64,000 nucleotides of DNA from Nitrospira sp. (GTDB taxonomy: Bacteria; Nitrospirota; Nitrospiria; Nitrospirales; Nitrospiraceae), in NCBI GenBank assembly GCA_030123565.1, contig CP126122.1, forward strand, positions 372,001 to 436,000, given 5' to 3'. Below are positions 10,230-19,864 of the stretch, in pieces (the stretch's first letter is position 1; every line of letters starts with the position of its first letter). Below the pieces are notes generated by a model that was not told the origin of the DNA, did no database searches, and saw only the letters and a program-made list of their open reading frames with translations. Both the position numbers and the translations under genes were made by a program.

Positions 10230-11690
10230 TCAGAGTGTCTTCAAATACTCGACCAACGCCTCCTTCTCTTTCTGCTGCAACTCTGTGCCGTAGGTGTGTC
10301 CCTGGTTGCCGCTGCCACGCTGACTCACGTCGTAACGCGTGCCGATACGCTCGGCCTCCAGCCCCGACGTGACGAATCCGACCTTGGACTGGTCATACAG
10401 GTCGTAGCCCCGATAGAACACTTTGGGACGCTTCTCGACCGATTCGAGCAGGTCCTGGATCGTCGGGACCGAGCCGTTGTGCAGGTAGGGCGCTCGGAGC
10501 CAGATGCCGTCCAGAAAGGCCGCGATGTACCCGCTGGGATTCTCTTCCACCAAGCCCTTTCGCTCGATGCCCATGGCCCTGACCACCCTGTTCGCCTCGA
10601 CAGCCGCCTGCTTGCTCCAGCTGTCGAGCCGCCCTCGATCCGTGCCCACCTCTTCCACCGGAATGCGCGTGCCGGTTCGTTCGCTCGAGTGACAGTGCGC
10701 GCAGGTCTTCTCGAACAGGGGTTTTCCCGCTGCGGCTTTCTGTTGGTCGATCGGAAACGGATAGCGGGGTGCCGGGTAGGAGCCGAGATAGTCCTCGAAC
10801 CAGGTGATGTGCCGCAAAAACTCTTCCTTGTCGTGCGGTGCCGCGCCGAGGACGCCCAATGCCGAGTCGATGATCACCGAATGGGCGTCATGGCTGTCGC
10901 CGGCGAGATTCATCAAATGCCCCTTCTCCGGCTTGTATTTGTTGAGATTCCAGAGCGACGGCATATCGGTCGGTCCGATGCTGTCGTCCATCGGAAACTT
11001 GATCATGAAATACTTCGTCAGGTTCATCGCATCGTCGCGGCCGCGGCCCCATTCGGGAAAGTCCTTCCTATAGATCCAGGCGAACTGTTGTTCGCGTTCC
11101 AGCAAGCGCTTCTTCGTGATCGGGATGAGGATGAACCGGTAGATCATCCGGTCGAGCACCGAGAGGTCGGCCGATAGATTGATCTCGGCCATCATATTGT
11201 CTGGGTTGAAGCGAGGGTCCTTCGCGCAGTCGATCATGAAGCGAAAGAACGCCTCGAGATTCAGGGTGTGATTGGGCCCCGTCGGCACGAAGGTCGGGTT
11301 TTCGCCCGGCTTGGACCGATAGCTGGCCGTGTGACAGGAGGCGCAGGTATTGGCGACGCGGGGAAAGCCGATAGTCCGTTTTGTGAAGCCGATGGGCATC
11401 TCCTGTCCCTGTTCCCAGAGGATGCCCAATGAGGCGTAGCCGCCGGGGCCGGGCAGTTTCTCCGGGAACATGCGCGGCAGTACGTACCAGATCCAGTAGG
11501 GGACACCGGCGTCATACTCGGCGCCGATCGAGCCGTACTTGAAACGCATGTGCGGGTCCGCCGTGATCCAGGCCGGTTGGGGCTCTTCGCGAAAGAATTT
11601 GTACCAGCCCAGGACGACCGTCGCGCCGGCCGACAGGAGCAGGATGAAGAGGATCGTTTTGACGGTTCGCCGCCCACGTGTTTCTTTCAT
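10230..11690 (-). CDS. Exported c-type cytochrome with two CxxCH motifs
   Basis: I use ATG 11690 (MKETRGRRTVKTILF) because it places basic residues directly before the membrane helix. The 486-residue protein is anchored or exported by the N-terminal helix and has two haem-binding motifs, CASCH (about 116-120) and CAHCH (about 330-334). The C-terminal segment GIWLRAPYLHNGSVPTIQDL and the following FYRGYDLYDQ are also found in its operon neighbour, showing the two are paralogues. This wording occurs in the broad class of dihaem cytochromes that includes peroxidase-like and RoxA-like proteins. Function is not known; electron transfer or oxidation in the periplasm is the general expectation. It is the last gene of a five-gene operon. 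Confidence 0.8.
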   Translation of the reverse strand: MKETRGRRTVKTILFILLLSAGATVVLGWYKFFREEPQPAWITADPHMRFKYGSIGAEYDAGVPYWIWYVLPRMFPEKLPGPGGYASLGILWEQGQEMPIGFTKRTIGFPRVANTCASCHTASYRSKPGENPTFVPTGPNHTLNLEAFFRFMIDCAKDPRFNPDNMMAEINLSADLSVLDRMIYRFILIPITKKRLLEREQQFAWIYRKDFPEWGRGRDDAMNLTKYFMIKFPMDDSIGPTDMPSLWNLNKYKPEKGHLMNLAGDSHDAHSVIIDSALGVLGAAPHDKEEFLRHITWFEDYLGSYPAPRYPFPIDQQKAAAGKPLFEKTCAHCHSSERTGTRIPVEEVGTDRGRLDSWSKQAAVEANRVVRAMGIERKGLVEENPSGYIAAFLDGIWLRAPYLHNGSVPTIQDLLESVEKRPKVFYRGYDLYDQSKVGFVTSGLEAERIGTRYDVSQRGSGNQGHTYGTELQQKEKEALVEYLKTL

Positions 11691-11731
11691 CGATATGTGT
11701 GTCTCTCCGAACGACGTACGGCCCGTCATTC

Positions 11732-13261
11732 CTAGAAGGTCTTGAGATACTCGACCAGCGCTGCCTTGTCTTCCGCCGGCAATTCGGTTCCGTACGGTTT
11801 GCCTTCGTGCCCGCTATTGGAGTTGCCGGGGATGGCTGTATCGAACTTGAAGTAGCGCCGGCTGTTCTCTTTATCGACGGTCGAGACAAAGCCGACCTTG
11901 GTTTGATCGTACACGTCATAACCCCGGTAAAATGTAGGGGGTCGACGTGAGCTCGGTTCGAGGAGATCCCACAACGTCGGCACTGAGCCGTTGTGCAGAT
12001 AGGGAGCGCGCAGCCACAGTCCGTCCAGCGGCATATTGGCGTAGCCGAACGTCTTGCGGAAGTGCGAGAACCGTTCGTCGGCATCATCCGTTCCGGCGTA
12101 TAAAAGATTCTGATTCACGGCGAGATCATAGGTGTAGGAGTCCAATCGATGCCGATCCGTGTTGATCCGGTCGATCGGCGTGACCTTGCCGATTTCTTGG
12201 CCGTCAAAATTTCGCCCGTTCAACCCATGGCAACCGGCACAGTAGCCGGTGTAGATCGCGGCGCCCTTCGCTGCGAGTTTCGCATCGACGGGATAGGGAT
12301 AGAGGGGCGGGGTATGCGCGAGGAGCCAATCTTCGGTGCGGCGGATCCTTCCGCGATCGAGCGTCGGGGGAGTGGCGCCGGTCCCGAACGCCGCGCTGCG
12401 ATTGCGCTCCTCGACCTTCGTGTTGTTGCCGTCCCAGTGCAACTGCATCTGCTTGTCCTTGCGGGGGCCTTGTAACCAGATCGATGGAAAATCGGTGACC
12501 CCGGTCAATTCGGACGACGGAGCCTTGTCCATGGGAAAGTTGAACAGCGCCTTGGCGGATCCGAAGGTATCGACCCGTCCCGGCCCCCAATCCGGTCGCT
12601 GCAACATGGATGAGAACCGGTTCTCCAACATCAACAGCCGGTCCCGCATCATATAAATCGCCAACGGGTAGATCAGATAACGGTCCAGCGCCTTCAGGTG
12701 CGTGCCGGAGAGTCGGTGTACTTCGGGAATGAGGTGCTCCGGAGAGAACTTGGCATCCTTGGCACAAGCGAACAGGAACTTCTCGAAGGCCATCAGGTCA
12801 ACGGTATTGGCCGGCATGCCGGTGATGATCCTGGGCTTGCCGTCCGGCTGGTCGCGCACCGTGCCGGTATGGCAGACGGCACAATTCAAGAACACTCGAT
12901 CCAATCCCATGTGGCGGCGCTTCGACATCCCGATTGGAAGATCGTTGTCCCCTTCATAGAGGAATCCCAACGCCTTGAATTCCTGGCCGGGGAAATCCTT
13001 TCCCCCCGGCAATGTGTCCTCACAAACCCGGGGCATGGCTTTCCATATCCAATAGGGGAACCCGGACGCGCGCTCCCCGCCGGTCGAACCATATTTGAAG
13101 TGAGCTTCGGCGTCGGCATAGTCGACCGGGACATCGGCGCCGAACCTTGCCGCCAACAAGCCACACGATCCCCCCGCCATGATCAGAAAGGGCAGCAGGA
13201 CCATCCAGCAGGTTTTATTCACGACCTTCAAAGAATCTGTCTCGGCAGGGTGACCGCTCAT
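11732..13261 (-). CDS. Exported c-type cytochrome with two CxxCH motifs, paralogue of the next gene
   Basis: ATG 13261 follows GAGAGGAA at good spacing. The 509-residue protein has an N-terminal hydrophobic helix (about 19-37) and haem motifs CAVCH (127-131) and CAGCH (341-345). It shares with the downstream paralogue an HFKYGSTGGE-like segment, a YWIW motif near residue 70, GLWLRAPYLHNGSVPTL and FYRGYDVYDQTKVGFV, and ends with the same VEYLKTF-type helix. The two probably arose by tandem duplication. A dihaem periplasmic redox protein is the safe call; a catalytic activity (peroxidase- or oxygenase-like) cannot be assigned because the distal haem ligands are not recognisable by eye. Confidence 0.8.
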   Translation of the reverse strand: MSGHPAETDSLKVVNKTCWMVLLPFLIMAGGSCGLLAARFGADVPVDYADAEAHFKYGSTGGERASGFPYWIWKAMPRVCEDTLPGGKDFPGQEFKALGFLYEGDNDLPIGMSKRRHMGLDRVFLNCAVCHTGTVRDQPDGKPRIITGMPANTVDLMAFEKFLFACAKDAKFSPEHLIPEVHRLSGTHLKALDRYLIYPLAIYMMRDRLLMLENRFSSMLQRPDWGPGRVDTFGSAKALFNFPMDKAPSSELTGVTDFPSIWLQGPRKDKQMQLHWDGNNTKVEERNRSAAFGTGATPPTLDRGRIRRTEDWLLAHTPPLYPYPVDAKLAAKGAAIYTGYCAGCHGLNGRNFDGQEIGKVTPIDRINTDRHRLDSYTYDLAVNQNLLYAGTDDADERFSHFRKTFGYANMPLDGLWLRAPYLHNGSVPTLWDLLEPSSRRPPTFYRGYDVYDQTKVGFVSTVDKENSRRYFKFDTAIPGNSNSGHEGKPYGTELPAEDKAALVEYLKTF

Positions 13262-13284
13262 GTGAGATGTTCCTCTCCGTTGAC

Positions 13285-15747
13285 CTATTTCTCCACGGCA
13301 TGACCGTCAGACCTGTTGGGATGACTGCTCCGGTTCGTACCCGACGCTGCCGCAACCGCTGGCGCAGAAGGCGGCATGCACTCCCGCAAGTTGTCGTAGC
13401 CTTTTGCCGCGAGGCCTTCCAGCCGCGGCGTCTCACCTTGTGATTTCAACCACTCGGCGCTGTAGGACTTCATCGATGCGAGATCGGCATGGTCGGCCCA
13501 TTGCTCAGGAGAGAGATTCAACCGCTGCAACTCCGTGATCGGCGGCATGGGCGCTTCCTGTCGCCTGGAAGGAGGCAGCCCCCACATCTCCAATCGGAAC
13601 AGGATGCGTTCGGCGCAGTGGTGGACCTGTTCCTTGATTTGCTGCGGAGAGCCATGGAGAAAATTCGGCGGGAAGGACAGGTCTTCGTGGTGGCATTGGG
13701 CGCAGTATCGATGGAAGGCCTTGAAGACCGGTGGAAGCGTCTCGTCGCGAACGGCTTCGTCACGATCGTGCAAGGCCTTCTCCGTGGTCGAGACCGGATC
13801 GGGCATGTGGTGAGCATCTTCGCAACACCACGAGAGGGACGGCATTTTGAGCTGTTCGAACAAGGCCTTCAGCGTGCTTGCTCGCCGAAATGGTTTGCCT
13901 GTGAACACATCGGATTCACCGGCCAGCGTCGCTCGTTCCATCGAATCGATCGCCCGCTCGATCGGAACATAATCCTCCAACACGGCCATGGTGGCGGTGC
14001 CCGTGAGCAGAGCGGTTTGACCGGGAAGCCGTGGTTCTTTCCCAGCGACACCGACCTGAAAGCTGATGTCTTTGATCGCGTGACCATCGGCCAGTCGAAC
14101 GTGGAGACCAGGCCCCTTCTGCCTCACGTCGATCAGCCCACGGTGCCGACGGCCGTTGGAAGTCAACGTTCCGCCGGCCACCTTCAGATCGACCAGCTCG
14201 TCTTCATGATCGGTCGACAGTCGATCGATCGTCCCGCCCACGACGGTTCCGGCTTTGAGATACAGGACTCCCTCCATCGAGAACCCAGGTCCTTCGTCGT
14301 CGGTCCGCTGCTCGGGCCGCCGACATCGAAAGGTGACCCGATCTGTCGTCCCGCCACGTTCCCTGACATTTGCCTCGCAGCTGCTCTGATAACGGCGGAG
14401 GTGAACACCGGAGCGTAGGGCCTGCCGGAACAGGTAGGTATCCAGCCGTGCTACATCCACGTCCGCCAGAAAACGCGAGAGGCCAGACAAGAACCGGTCC
14501 ACGGCACCGTCGTCTCCATGGGATACGGACCAGACCGCCAGCGGTTCCCTCGCAAGGCTGGGCTCGAAGATAGAGCGGATCATTGTCCGTTCCCGGTTGT
14601 TGCCATACCCATGAGACGGGACGGGCGGTTCACCGACCAGGGATGACTTCATCTGTACGTAGTCCAGCGGATTTCTGTTCAAGAGGTCCGGGTTTGGAAT
14701 CTTGAGACCCTTCGGCCACCGTTCCTTCCAGTAAGTTGCGAAGCGCTGAACGAATCGGTGTCGGGAAGGGGACAGTGGGTGAAGGGTCGGTCGTGATCCG
14801 CTCAGGCGGGATTGCAGGAGAAAACGAAACACGTCCGCTCGGCATTGAATCGAGTCGCGCGGTGTCCCGGCCTGTTCGCAGCCATCCTGCCAAAGCAATT
14901 GATAGACGGAGAATTCATTCGCCCGGTCCGTGGCGTCATCGATGGCATTGGGGACATCGATGCCTTGGCGGAGTGGAAATCGATAGAACTCCGTCCGCTG
15001 TTGTTCGAGGAGCGCGGCGATGTTTGGATTCGCATTGGTTTCTTCCCACAAGGGCCGTGAAAAGATCGGGGCCTGGTTCTGATGACAGGTGGTGCACAAT
15101 GCGCGGTTCGCATAGGAGACTTTCGGGATTTGCCCCGGACCATAGTCCCGCACCACTTGAAATTCGAACCGGCCGGCCGCTTCGTTGTAACTGATGACCT
15201 CAAGGATGGCAGCCTTTTCCTGATAACCGAGGAACAGGCGGTCTTTGAGCAGCATGCCTGAAAAACCGGCGCGCATCGGAGGCTCGCCGTCAACCCCGAC
15301 GACCGCTCGCGGAAATGTGAAATGTTCCGGTTTGGCCGCATTCCTCTGCAGCGAACGGTTCAACGGGATCAAGACCCGCTTGAGGGGAGAGCGGTGGTCA
15401 ACGGACTCCAGTTCTTTCTCGATTCTCTCCAGCAGCGCCGTAAAGGGGAAGGGCACGTCATACACCTTCTCGCGCCCTTGCATGGTGGTGACCAGATAGT
15501 CAAAGAGCGATCGTCCCACCGGCGGGACATCGGGTCCCGGCAGTGCGGGATCCACCACCCACTTGGGTCCTCCTGTTTCAGCCGGGGCTGTGTGATACTC
15601 CGCCCCGGCCGCCGGCAATGGGCCTCGTTCGCTGTGCTCACGATCACATGAAGTCAGAGCCGCGGCCATGATTAGACCGATGAAGAGGAACCTCCACAAC
15701 GGCAGATCCTTCTCGCCACAACCGTCGCCATGCCGTGGTCCTTCCAC
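13285..15747 (-). CDS. Large lipoprotein with two CxxCH haem motifs
   Basis: The open frame begins at GTG 15747; a TTG at 15699 behind GAGAAGGA is an alternative start just before the signal sequence. The lipobox is AALTSC (Cys34), predicting a lipidated, membrane-bound protein. Haem motifs are CTTCH (218-222, in ANRALCTTCHQNQAP) and CAQCH near residue 680 in RYCAQCHHED. The long central part has no motif known to me and contains several Cys outside CxxCH. The C-terminal part after the second motif resembles the end domains of cytochromes that bind haem in a short terminal module. It lies between a small lipoprotein and two related dihaem cytochromes, all within 40 bases of each other. Confidence 0.7.
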   Translation of the reverse strand: MEGPRHGDGCGEKDLPLWRFLFIGLIMAAALTSCDREHSERGPLPAAGAEYHTAPAETGGPKWVVDPALPGPDVPPVGRSLFDYLVTTMQGREKVYDVPFPFTALLERIEKELESVDHRSPLKRVLIPLNRSLQRNAAKPEHFTFPRAVVGVDGEPPMRAGFSGMLLKDRLFLGYQEKAAILEVISYNEAAGRFEFQVVRDYGPGQIPKVSYANRALCTTCHQNQAPIFSRPLWEETNANPNIAALLEQQRTEFYRFPLRQGIDVPNAIDDATDRANEFSVYQLLWQDGCEQAGTPRDSIQCRADVFRFLLQSRLSGSRPTLHPLSPSRHRFVQRFATYWKERWPKGLKIPNPDLLNRNPLDYVQMKSSLVGEPPVPSHGYGNNRERTMIRSIFEPSLAREPLAVWSVSHGDDGAVDRFLSGLSRFLADVDVARLDTYLFRQALRSGVHLRRYQSSCEANVRERGGTTDRVTFRCRRPEQRTDDEGPGFSMEGVLYLKAGTVVGGTIDRLSTDHEDELVDLKVAGGTLTSNGRRHRGLIDVRQKGPGLHVRLADGHAIKDISFQVGVAGKEPRLPGQTALLTGTATMAVLEDYVPIERAIDSMERATLAGESDVFTGKPFRRASTLKALFEQLKMPSLSWCCEDAHHMPDPVSTTEKALHDRDEAVRDETLPPVFKAFHRYCAQCHHEDLSFPPNFLHGSPQQIKEQVHHCAERILFRLEMWGLPPSRRQEAPMPPITELQRLNLSPEQWADHADLASMKSYSAEWLKSQGETPRLEGLAAKGYDNLRECMPPSAPAVAAASGTNRSSHPNRSDGHAVEK

Positions 15748-15756
15748 AATAGCCCG

Positions 15757-16611
15757 TCACTTCACCATCGCCGTCATCCGCTGTGAACCCACCCAGCAAT
15801 CCTCCTGCGCGTGGCCGGCGGTTTGAAATGCTCCCGCCTCTGTCTCGGCGATGGCCGGGTTGTAGAGGGTGAAATTCAACAGGAAGACCTTCTTCATGTA
15901 GGCGCGGCCGAGGTAGAACCCCGGTCTGACCATGCGAATCTCATCGCGGATCTCAAACCCGTCCCGCCCCGCCAGGACATCAGGCTTTTCCCGATATCCC
16001 GGGAGGTCGTCGGTAAAGGCGTAGTCGATGATGATCGATTCCCGCCTCCCGTCCAGCAGGCTCTGTCCGCAATATAACTTGGCCGGAAAGAGCAACCAGG
16101 TGTCTTTCCCGTCCACGTCGAGTTTCTGTATGGTCTGGGTATCCGGTCCTACCAAGGGCTTCAGGACGGCCAGATCATTGATTCTGTTCCGCAACAGCCG
16201 TTGAGACCGATAGAACACCTTCCCTTTCCACACCGCTTCGGCCACATGCTCGAGCTTGGCGGTTTTCAGGTCGACGACCAGCCCCTTCAGACCACCGCCG
16301 ACGATTTCGGCCAACCTTGCGCGGCCGCTGCCGCCTTTGGGAAAGAAGGCTTGGCCGTTATAGGGGCCGTCTGGAATCGGTCCCGCGGTCAAACGCGCAT
16401 AGATTTGATCCACCTGTTCCTGCGTCGCGGCCTCGAGATTGTCCGGCGTGATCTTCATCAATTCGGCAGGGGTGAAGGGAAGCTCGTGCTCGAGGCGAGC
16501 GAAGTCGATGGCGACGTTGCCGAACCTCACCGCCGGTGGTTCACGCTCGCAGGCGGTCAGCAGCGCAAGGAGCAACGTGGAATAGACAAGGGCGTCAGGG
16601 CGTCGCATCAT
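15757..16611 (-). CDS. Lipoprotein of unknown function in the cytochrome operon
   Basis: This 284-residue product starts MMRRPDALVYSTLLLALLTAC, a clear lipoprotein signal with the lipidated Cys at 21. The mature part has no CxxCH motif and only a few Cys. A Gly-rich segment (GGSGRARLAEIVGGGLKG) and a hydrophilic, mixed alpha/beta composition are visible, but no family is recognised. It lies nine bases upstream of the large two-haem lipoprotein and 36 bases after the preceding cytochrome, so it is part of the operon. It may be a structural or assembly partner of the cytochromes; that role is only inferred from position. Confidence 0.65.
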   Translation of the reverse strand: MMRRPDALVYSTLLLALLTACEREPPAVRFGNVAIDFARLEHELPFTPAELMKITPDNLEAATQEQVDQIYARLTAGPIPDGPYNGQAFFPKGGSGRARLAEIVGGGLKGLVVDLKTAKLEHVAEAVWKGKVFYRSQRLLRNRINDLAVLKPLVGPDTQTIQKLDVDGKDTWLLFPAKLYCGQSLLDGRRESIIIDYAFTDDLPGYREKPDVLAGRDGFEIRDEIRMVRPGFYLGRAYMKKVFLLNFTLYNPAIAETEAGAFQTAGHAQEDCWVGSQRMTAMVK

Positions 16612-16647
16612 GGTGTCTCTCCCTCGGTTGAACGACCGGTCCGCTCG

Positions 16648-19086
16648 TTACAACGTTGCCAGAAACGCGGTCAGGGCCTGCTTGTCCCTGTCCGACAGGT
16701 CTTCGCCGAAACGATGCCCCTCGTCTTCGCGCAACATCAAACTGTTGCTGTACAGCTCGCGCAATTCGGCGCCGACCAGCAGGAGACTTTTCGGATCGTT
16801 CATGAGCTCCTTGGCCTTCTCGCGAATCGTGGCCGCCGCGGTCTTTCCCGCCTCCGGGCCATAACGAGCGACATATTTCGCCTCCAGTTTCCCGAAGTCC
16901 GTCTTCGAGAGGACCAGATCGTCGGCGAATTCTTTATGGCGAAAATTGCCGATGCGCGAGGAGGGAGTCCCCTTGGGAAACACGATGGTCGCATTCAGAT
17001 AGCGCTCGACGTTCCCGTCCGACAATTTGGGGAACAGTCTGATGACGACGTCCCGGTTGAACATGGTGATCTTCGGGACTCGCTTGCCGGGATTGAGCAG
17101 ATCCGCCACGGAAGCCTTGAACAGCCTGTACCGGCCCTCCACGCTCGGGTCGAACGGCCAACAGGCGGGTGGATCGGCCAACGGGACAACACGCTTCTCG
17201 TCCGCATAGGGCGGGTTGTAATGTTCATCGTCCGGCCCGCCGCAGAGTTCGGGGCCGATGGCATTGTTATGCATGAACGGTGCATGGGCCCAGAGGCTAA
17301 GGAGTGAGATATTGCGATAATAGCCGCGCCCCCCGTCCGAGGGTTCCTTGATGTTCGGGTCCGGCGGCTTGGCGCGCAATGTCTCAGACCCATATTCCTC
17401 CCAAATGTGCCCGGCCATGTGGTTGGAATGCAGCGCACGCGCTCGATGCGTGCCCACCTCCGTCACCGGCGTCAATTTGTCGTTCCCCAGCCAATCGATC
17501 CGAATGCCCTGGTCTTGCGGGTCCTTGGACGACTCGCGAAAATCACGCGATTCGAACGGTTCCGACTGGGAGGAATGGCAGCGCGCGCAGTTCTTCGCAA
17601 AGATCGCTTTACCTCGATCGACGGAACCGGCGCCGAATTCCTTGTCCAATTGCTCCACCAGGTCGCGGGCGTCTTTCAACCCTCTGGCCTTATACAGATC
17701 GGAAGGGCGGCCCGAGGCCAGGAAGTCGAAGATGTTGCCGAGTCGGTCTTCGATCGCACGGAATTGCGGACAGTCGCGGCGCGCTTGGCCGATGTCGAAG
17801 GGAGTCTGCCCGAATCCCCGTTGCGCCGGATCCAGTTGCCGCATATCGGTGAGGTGGTTCACCCAGGATTCTTCCGAGCAGCTTCCGATGTTGAAATAGA
17901 CGCGCTGGATCGCTTCGAAGGCCCCGATGCTGTCTTCTCCGCCTTTCAAGATCTGATTGACCACTTCCTCCTTTTTCCCTCGTTGCCAACATTTGCCGTC
18001 ACGGCCCGGTTCGCACCAGCATTCCCGCTCATGGCTGCCGGCAAGACATTGGTTGGTCTTCCGCCATTTGATGATGACATTGGGATGCTTGGGGCGTTTC
18101 GCCAGATTGATCAGCGCGTTGATCGTGCCGGGATTGTTGATCTGATCGTTGGGAATCGCGGAGGTATCGACGGTGCCGGGCCTCGCATGGGCATAGACCT
18201 GATACTCGATCGACCGGGGGTCCATGCCGGACCCGAGAATTTGCGAGAAGCGTGAGTACTGATTCCCGACCGTTCCCGAGAGGTTTTCCGACTTCGGATG
18301 CGCGGGATTCTTGGGCGGATTCAGAGGGTTGAAGGCGATGTGACATGACCCGCAGGAAATGCCGACCAGAAAGGGAGGTTCGATCGAGCCGTCCGTGATT
18401 CTGCTGCGGGCCGGTTGCGTGGAGTCGGCCGGTTTCCTGCGTTCGTTATAGCCGGACCAGGTTCCCGCCCGCCCCTTGTTGACGGTGAGCCACTGCTCCT
18501 TGTTGAACCTCGGATTGGGAAATTTTCTGACTCCCATCGCGCCGGTGGAAGTGCCGAACCGTAGATCGCAAGCCGACTGCCGCTGATCCTTGGGGCTATG
18601 GGGGTCGTCAGCAACAAGTATGGCGTCCCTGAATCCACAGGCAGGATCTTGGTAGCCTTCCTTCCCGACATAACTCAGCAAGACGTCATCGCCCGGGCAG
18701 TAATCGAACCCATACGTATCTTCTTCGCTCTTTGCGGGACAATTGGGATCGCCCGGTTTGCAACATTCGGGATCGTTGATCAGCCCCCACCGGTTGAAGC
18801 GCTGTTCCCGACTCTTCGTGTTCAGTACGCGGTACCAATCGATCATTACTCCGATCCGCTGTGGATAGACGTACGTGAAGAAGCGCTCGTTTCCCGCCGT
18901 AGCCTTAAACCAGATTTCCGCTCCCGCCCGCTCGGAGTCGTTGAGATTGCCTCCGCCGTAACGAAAGTCGGGGGCAGGCTCTTCCTTCACGACCAGCGCC
19001 GGTGGGCCGGTGGTATCCTTTCCATTCACGACGGCCACCAGGCCGACATACAGCATGAGGCTCACGGCAACCATGAGAGGCTTCAT
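16648..19086 (-). CDS. Large exported cytochrome with two CxxCH motifs and Cys-rich insertions
   Basis: I start at ATG 19086 (MKPLMVAVSLMLYVGLVAVV), the only start that begins directly with a signal peptide; GGGGG lies about eight bases upstream. The 812-residue protein has haem motifs CGSCH (245-249) and CARCH (500-504). Extra Cys occur in pairs in two insertions (PECCKPGDPNC and ECWCEPGRDGKCW), suggesting disulphides. After the second haem, NISLLSLWAHAPFMHNNAIG resembles the LRAPYLHNGS segment of the two smaller cytochromes of the operon, tying it to the same dihaem class. Size and layout are reminiscent of large dihaem oxygenase- or peroxidase-like proteins, but I cannot confirm this. It is the first gene of the operon. 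Confidence 0.75.
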   Translation of the reverse strand: MKPLMVAVSLMLYVGLVAVVNGKDTTGPPALVVKEEPAPDFRYGGGNLNDSERAGAEIWFKATAGNERFFTYVYPQRIGVMIDWYRVLNTKSREQRFNRWGLINDPECCKPGDPNCPAKSEEDTYGFDYCPGDDVLLSYVGKEGYQDPACGFRDAILVADDPHSPKDQRQSACDLRFGTSTGAMGVRKFPNPRFNKEQWLTVNKGRAGTWSGYNERRKPADSTQPARSRITDGSIEPPFLVGISCGSCHIAFNPLNPPKNPAHPKSENLSGTVGNQYSRFSQILGSGMDPRSIEYQVYAHARPGTVDTSAIPNDQINNPGTINALINLAKRPKHPNVIIKWRKTNQCLAGSHERECWCEPGRDGKCWQRGKKEEVVNQILKGGEDSIGAFEAIQRVYFNIGSCSEESWVNHLTDMRQLDPAQRGFGQTPFDIGQARRDCPQFRAIEDRLGNIFDFLASGRPSDLYKARGLKDARDLVEQLDKEFGAGSVDRGKAIFAKNCARCHSSQSEPFESRDFRESSKDPQDQGIRIDWLGNDKLTPVTEVGTHRARALHSNHMAGHIWEEYGSETLRAKPPDPNIKEPSDGGRGYYRNISLLSLWAHAPFMHNNAIGPELCGGPDDEHYNPPYADEKRVVPLADPPACWPFDPSVEGRYRLFKASVADLLNPGKRVPKITMFNRDVVIRLFPKLSDGNVERYLNATIVFPKGTPSSRIGNFRHKEFADDLVLSKTDFGKLEAKYVARYGPEAGKTAAATIREKAKELMNDPKSLLLVGAELRELYSNSLMLREDEGHRFGEDLSDRDKQALTAFLATL

Positions 19087-19534
19087 GGCCATCCCCCTTC
19101 TTCGAAGATCACCCTGCTGGGTTCGCACGACACCTGCTCCTCCCATCGGCAGAAACTGCTTCCTCCCTCATACAAGAGAAGGATCATCTGCCGTCGGCTT
19201 GAAACGAAGCGTTCATTCTCTGTCGGCAATGAAGAACGGCCATGTCGAGGGCAACGTCCATCCGTTTCTCAGTTTGATTTAAGCAAGCACTCTGCCTGGG
19301 CGACGGGCCGAGTATTTTCCATACTATTTCAAGGAGATGGAGGGGGGATGTCGAAGGAAGGATCACAGCGAATCTGTATCCAACAGGATAATGGTGTATC
19401 CAACAAGATAACGGCATTCTCATCATCCACGACAGACATAGTCGGGATGTTTCATGCCGGATTGTTCCAGAATGAGACAGCTGAAGGGACTCTACGCCTC
19501 CGAAGGCTGTCCCTTGGCGGAAGGAACAGAGAAC
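19087..19534. other. Intergenic stretch with an imperfect 20-bp direct repeat
   Basis: About 450 bases hold the upstream region of the cytochrome operon. Two near-identical 17-base words stand 20 bases apart (starting at 19375 and 19395; core TGTATCCAACA.GATAA), which could be a regulator site or chance duplication. A plus-strand open frame at 19348-19557 has a strong GGAGG-like leader but an unconvincing composition and runs into the HPt gene, so it is not called. Confidence 0.4.
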
Positions 19535-19864
19535 CTACCGTTTGTAGACGACGGTGACTCGGGCGAGAAAATTCTGCAACTCTTTGTGGTGACTCTGTAA
19601 CGCGATGAAGTCTCCGGCCAGCGCGGCCTGTTCAAGCTGGTGGCCGATGGCGCTGATGCGTTGGAAGCCATACCCACCGCCGTCGCCTTTCATGCGGTGG
19701 CCCAGCAGGCGAATGGTCTTGAAATCGCGTTGCTGCAGACAGGAGGCAATGGTCACGAGGTCTCTTCGCCGGTTGTCGAGGAAGCCCGGCACGATCGCTT
19801 CAAGGTCCGGATCGATCTGTACGACGACCTTGTCCTGGCTGGCCTCCGGTTGCGCCGGTATCAT
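19535..19864 (-). CDS. Histidine phosphotransfer (HPt) protein
   Basis: A 109-residue, mostly helical protein. The segment [17 protein letters not shown] contains the HPt signature HxxKG.(S/G), with the phosphorylatable His56. HPt proteins shuttle phosphoryl groups between receiver domains of hybrid kinases and final response regulators. The start codon overlaps the stop of the hybrid kinase by four bases (19861-19864), so the two are co-translated. This makes it the obvious partner for that kinase's C-terminal receivers. The output is likely one of the two upstream response regulators. Confidence 0.85.
   Translation of the reverse strand: MIPAQPEASQDKVVVQIDPDLEAIVPGFLDNRRRDLVTIASCLQQRDFKTIRLLGHRMKGDGGGYGFQRISAIGHQLEQAALAGDFIALQSHHKELQNFLARVTVVYKR

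Noticed and set aside
10170-11177. 335-residue plus-strand open frame
   Set aside because: It is antisense to a cytochrome with clear CxxCH motifs, and has no motif or ribosome site of its own.
13489-14418. 309-residue plus-strand open frame
   Set aside because: It is the shadow of the large two-haem lipoprotein gene; the strand with signal peptide and haem sites is preferred.
16201-17307. 368-residue plus-strand open frame
   Set aside because: It spans the junction of two minus-strand operon genes in antisense and shows no protein pattern.
19348-19557. 69-codon plus-strand frame starting behind GGAGATGGAGGGGGG
   Set aside because: The ribosome-like leader is good, but the peptide is low-complexity in character and overlaps the HPt gene end; not enough to call a gene.
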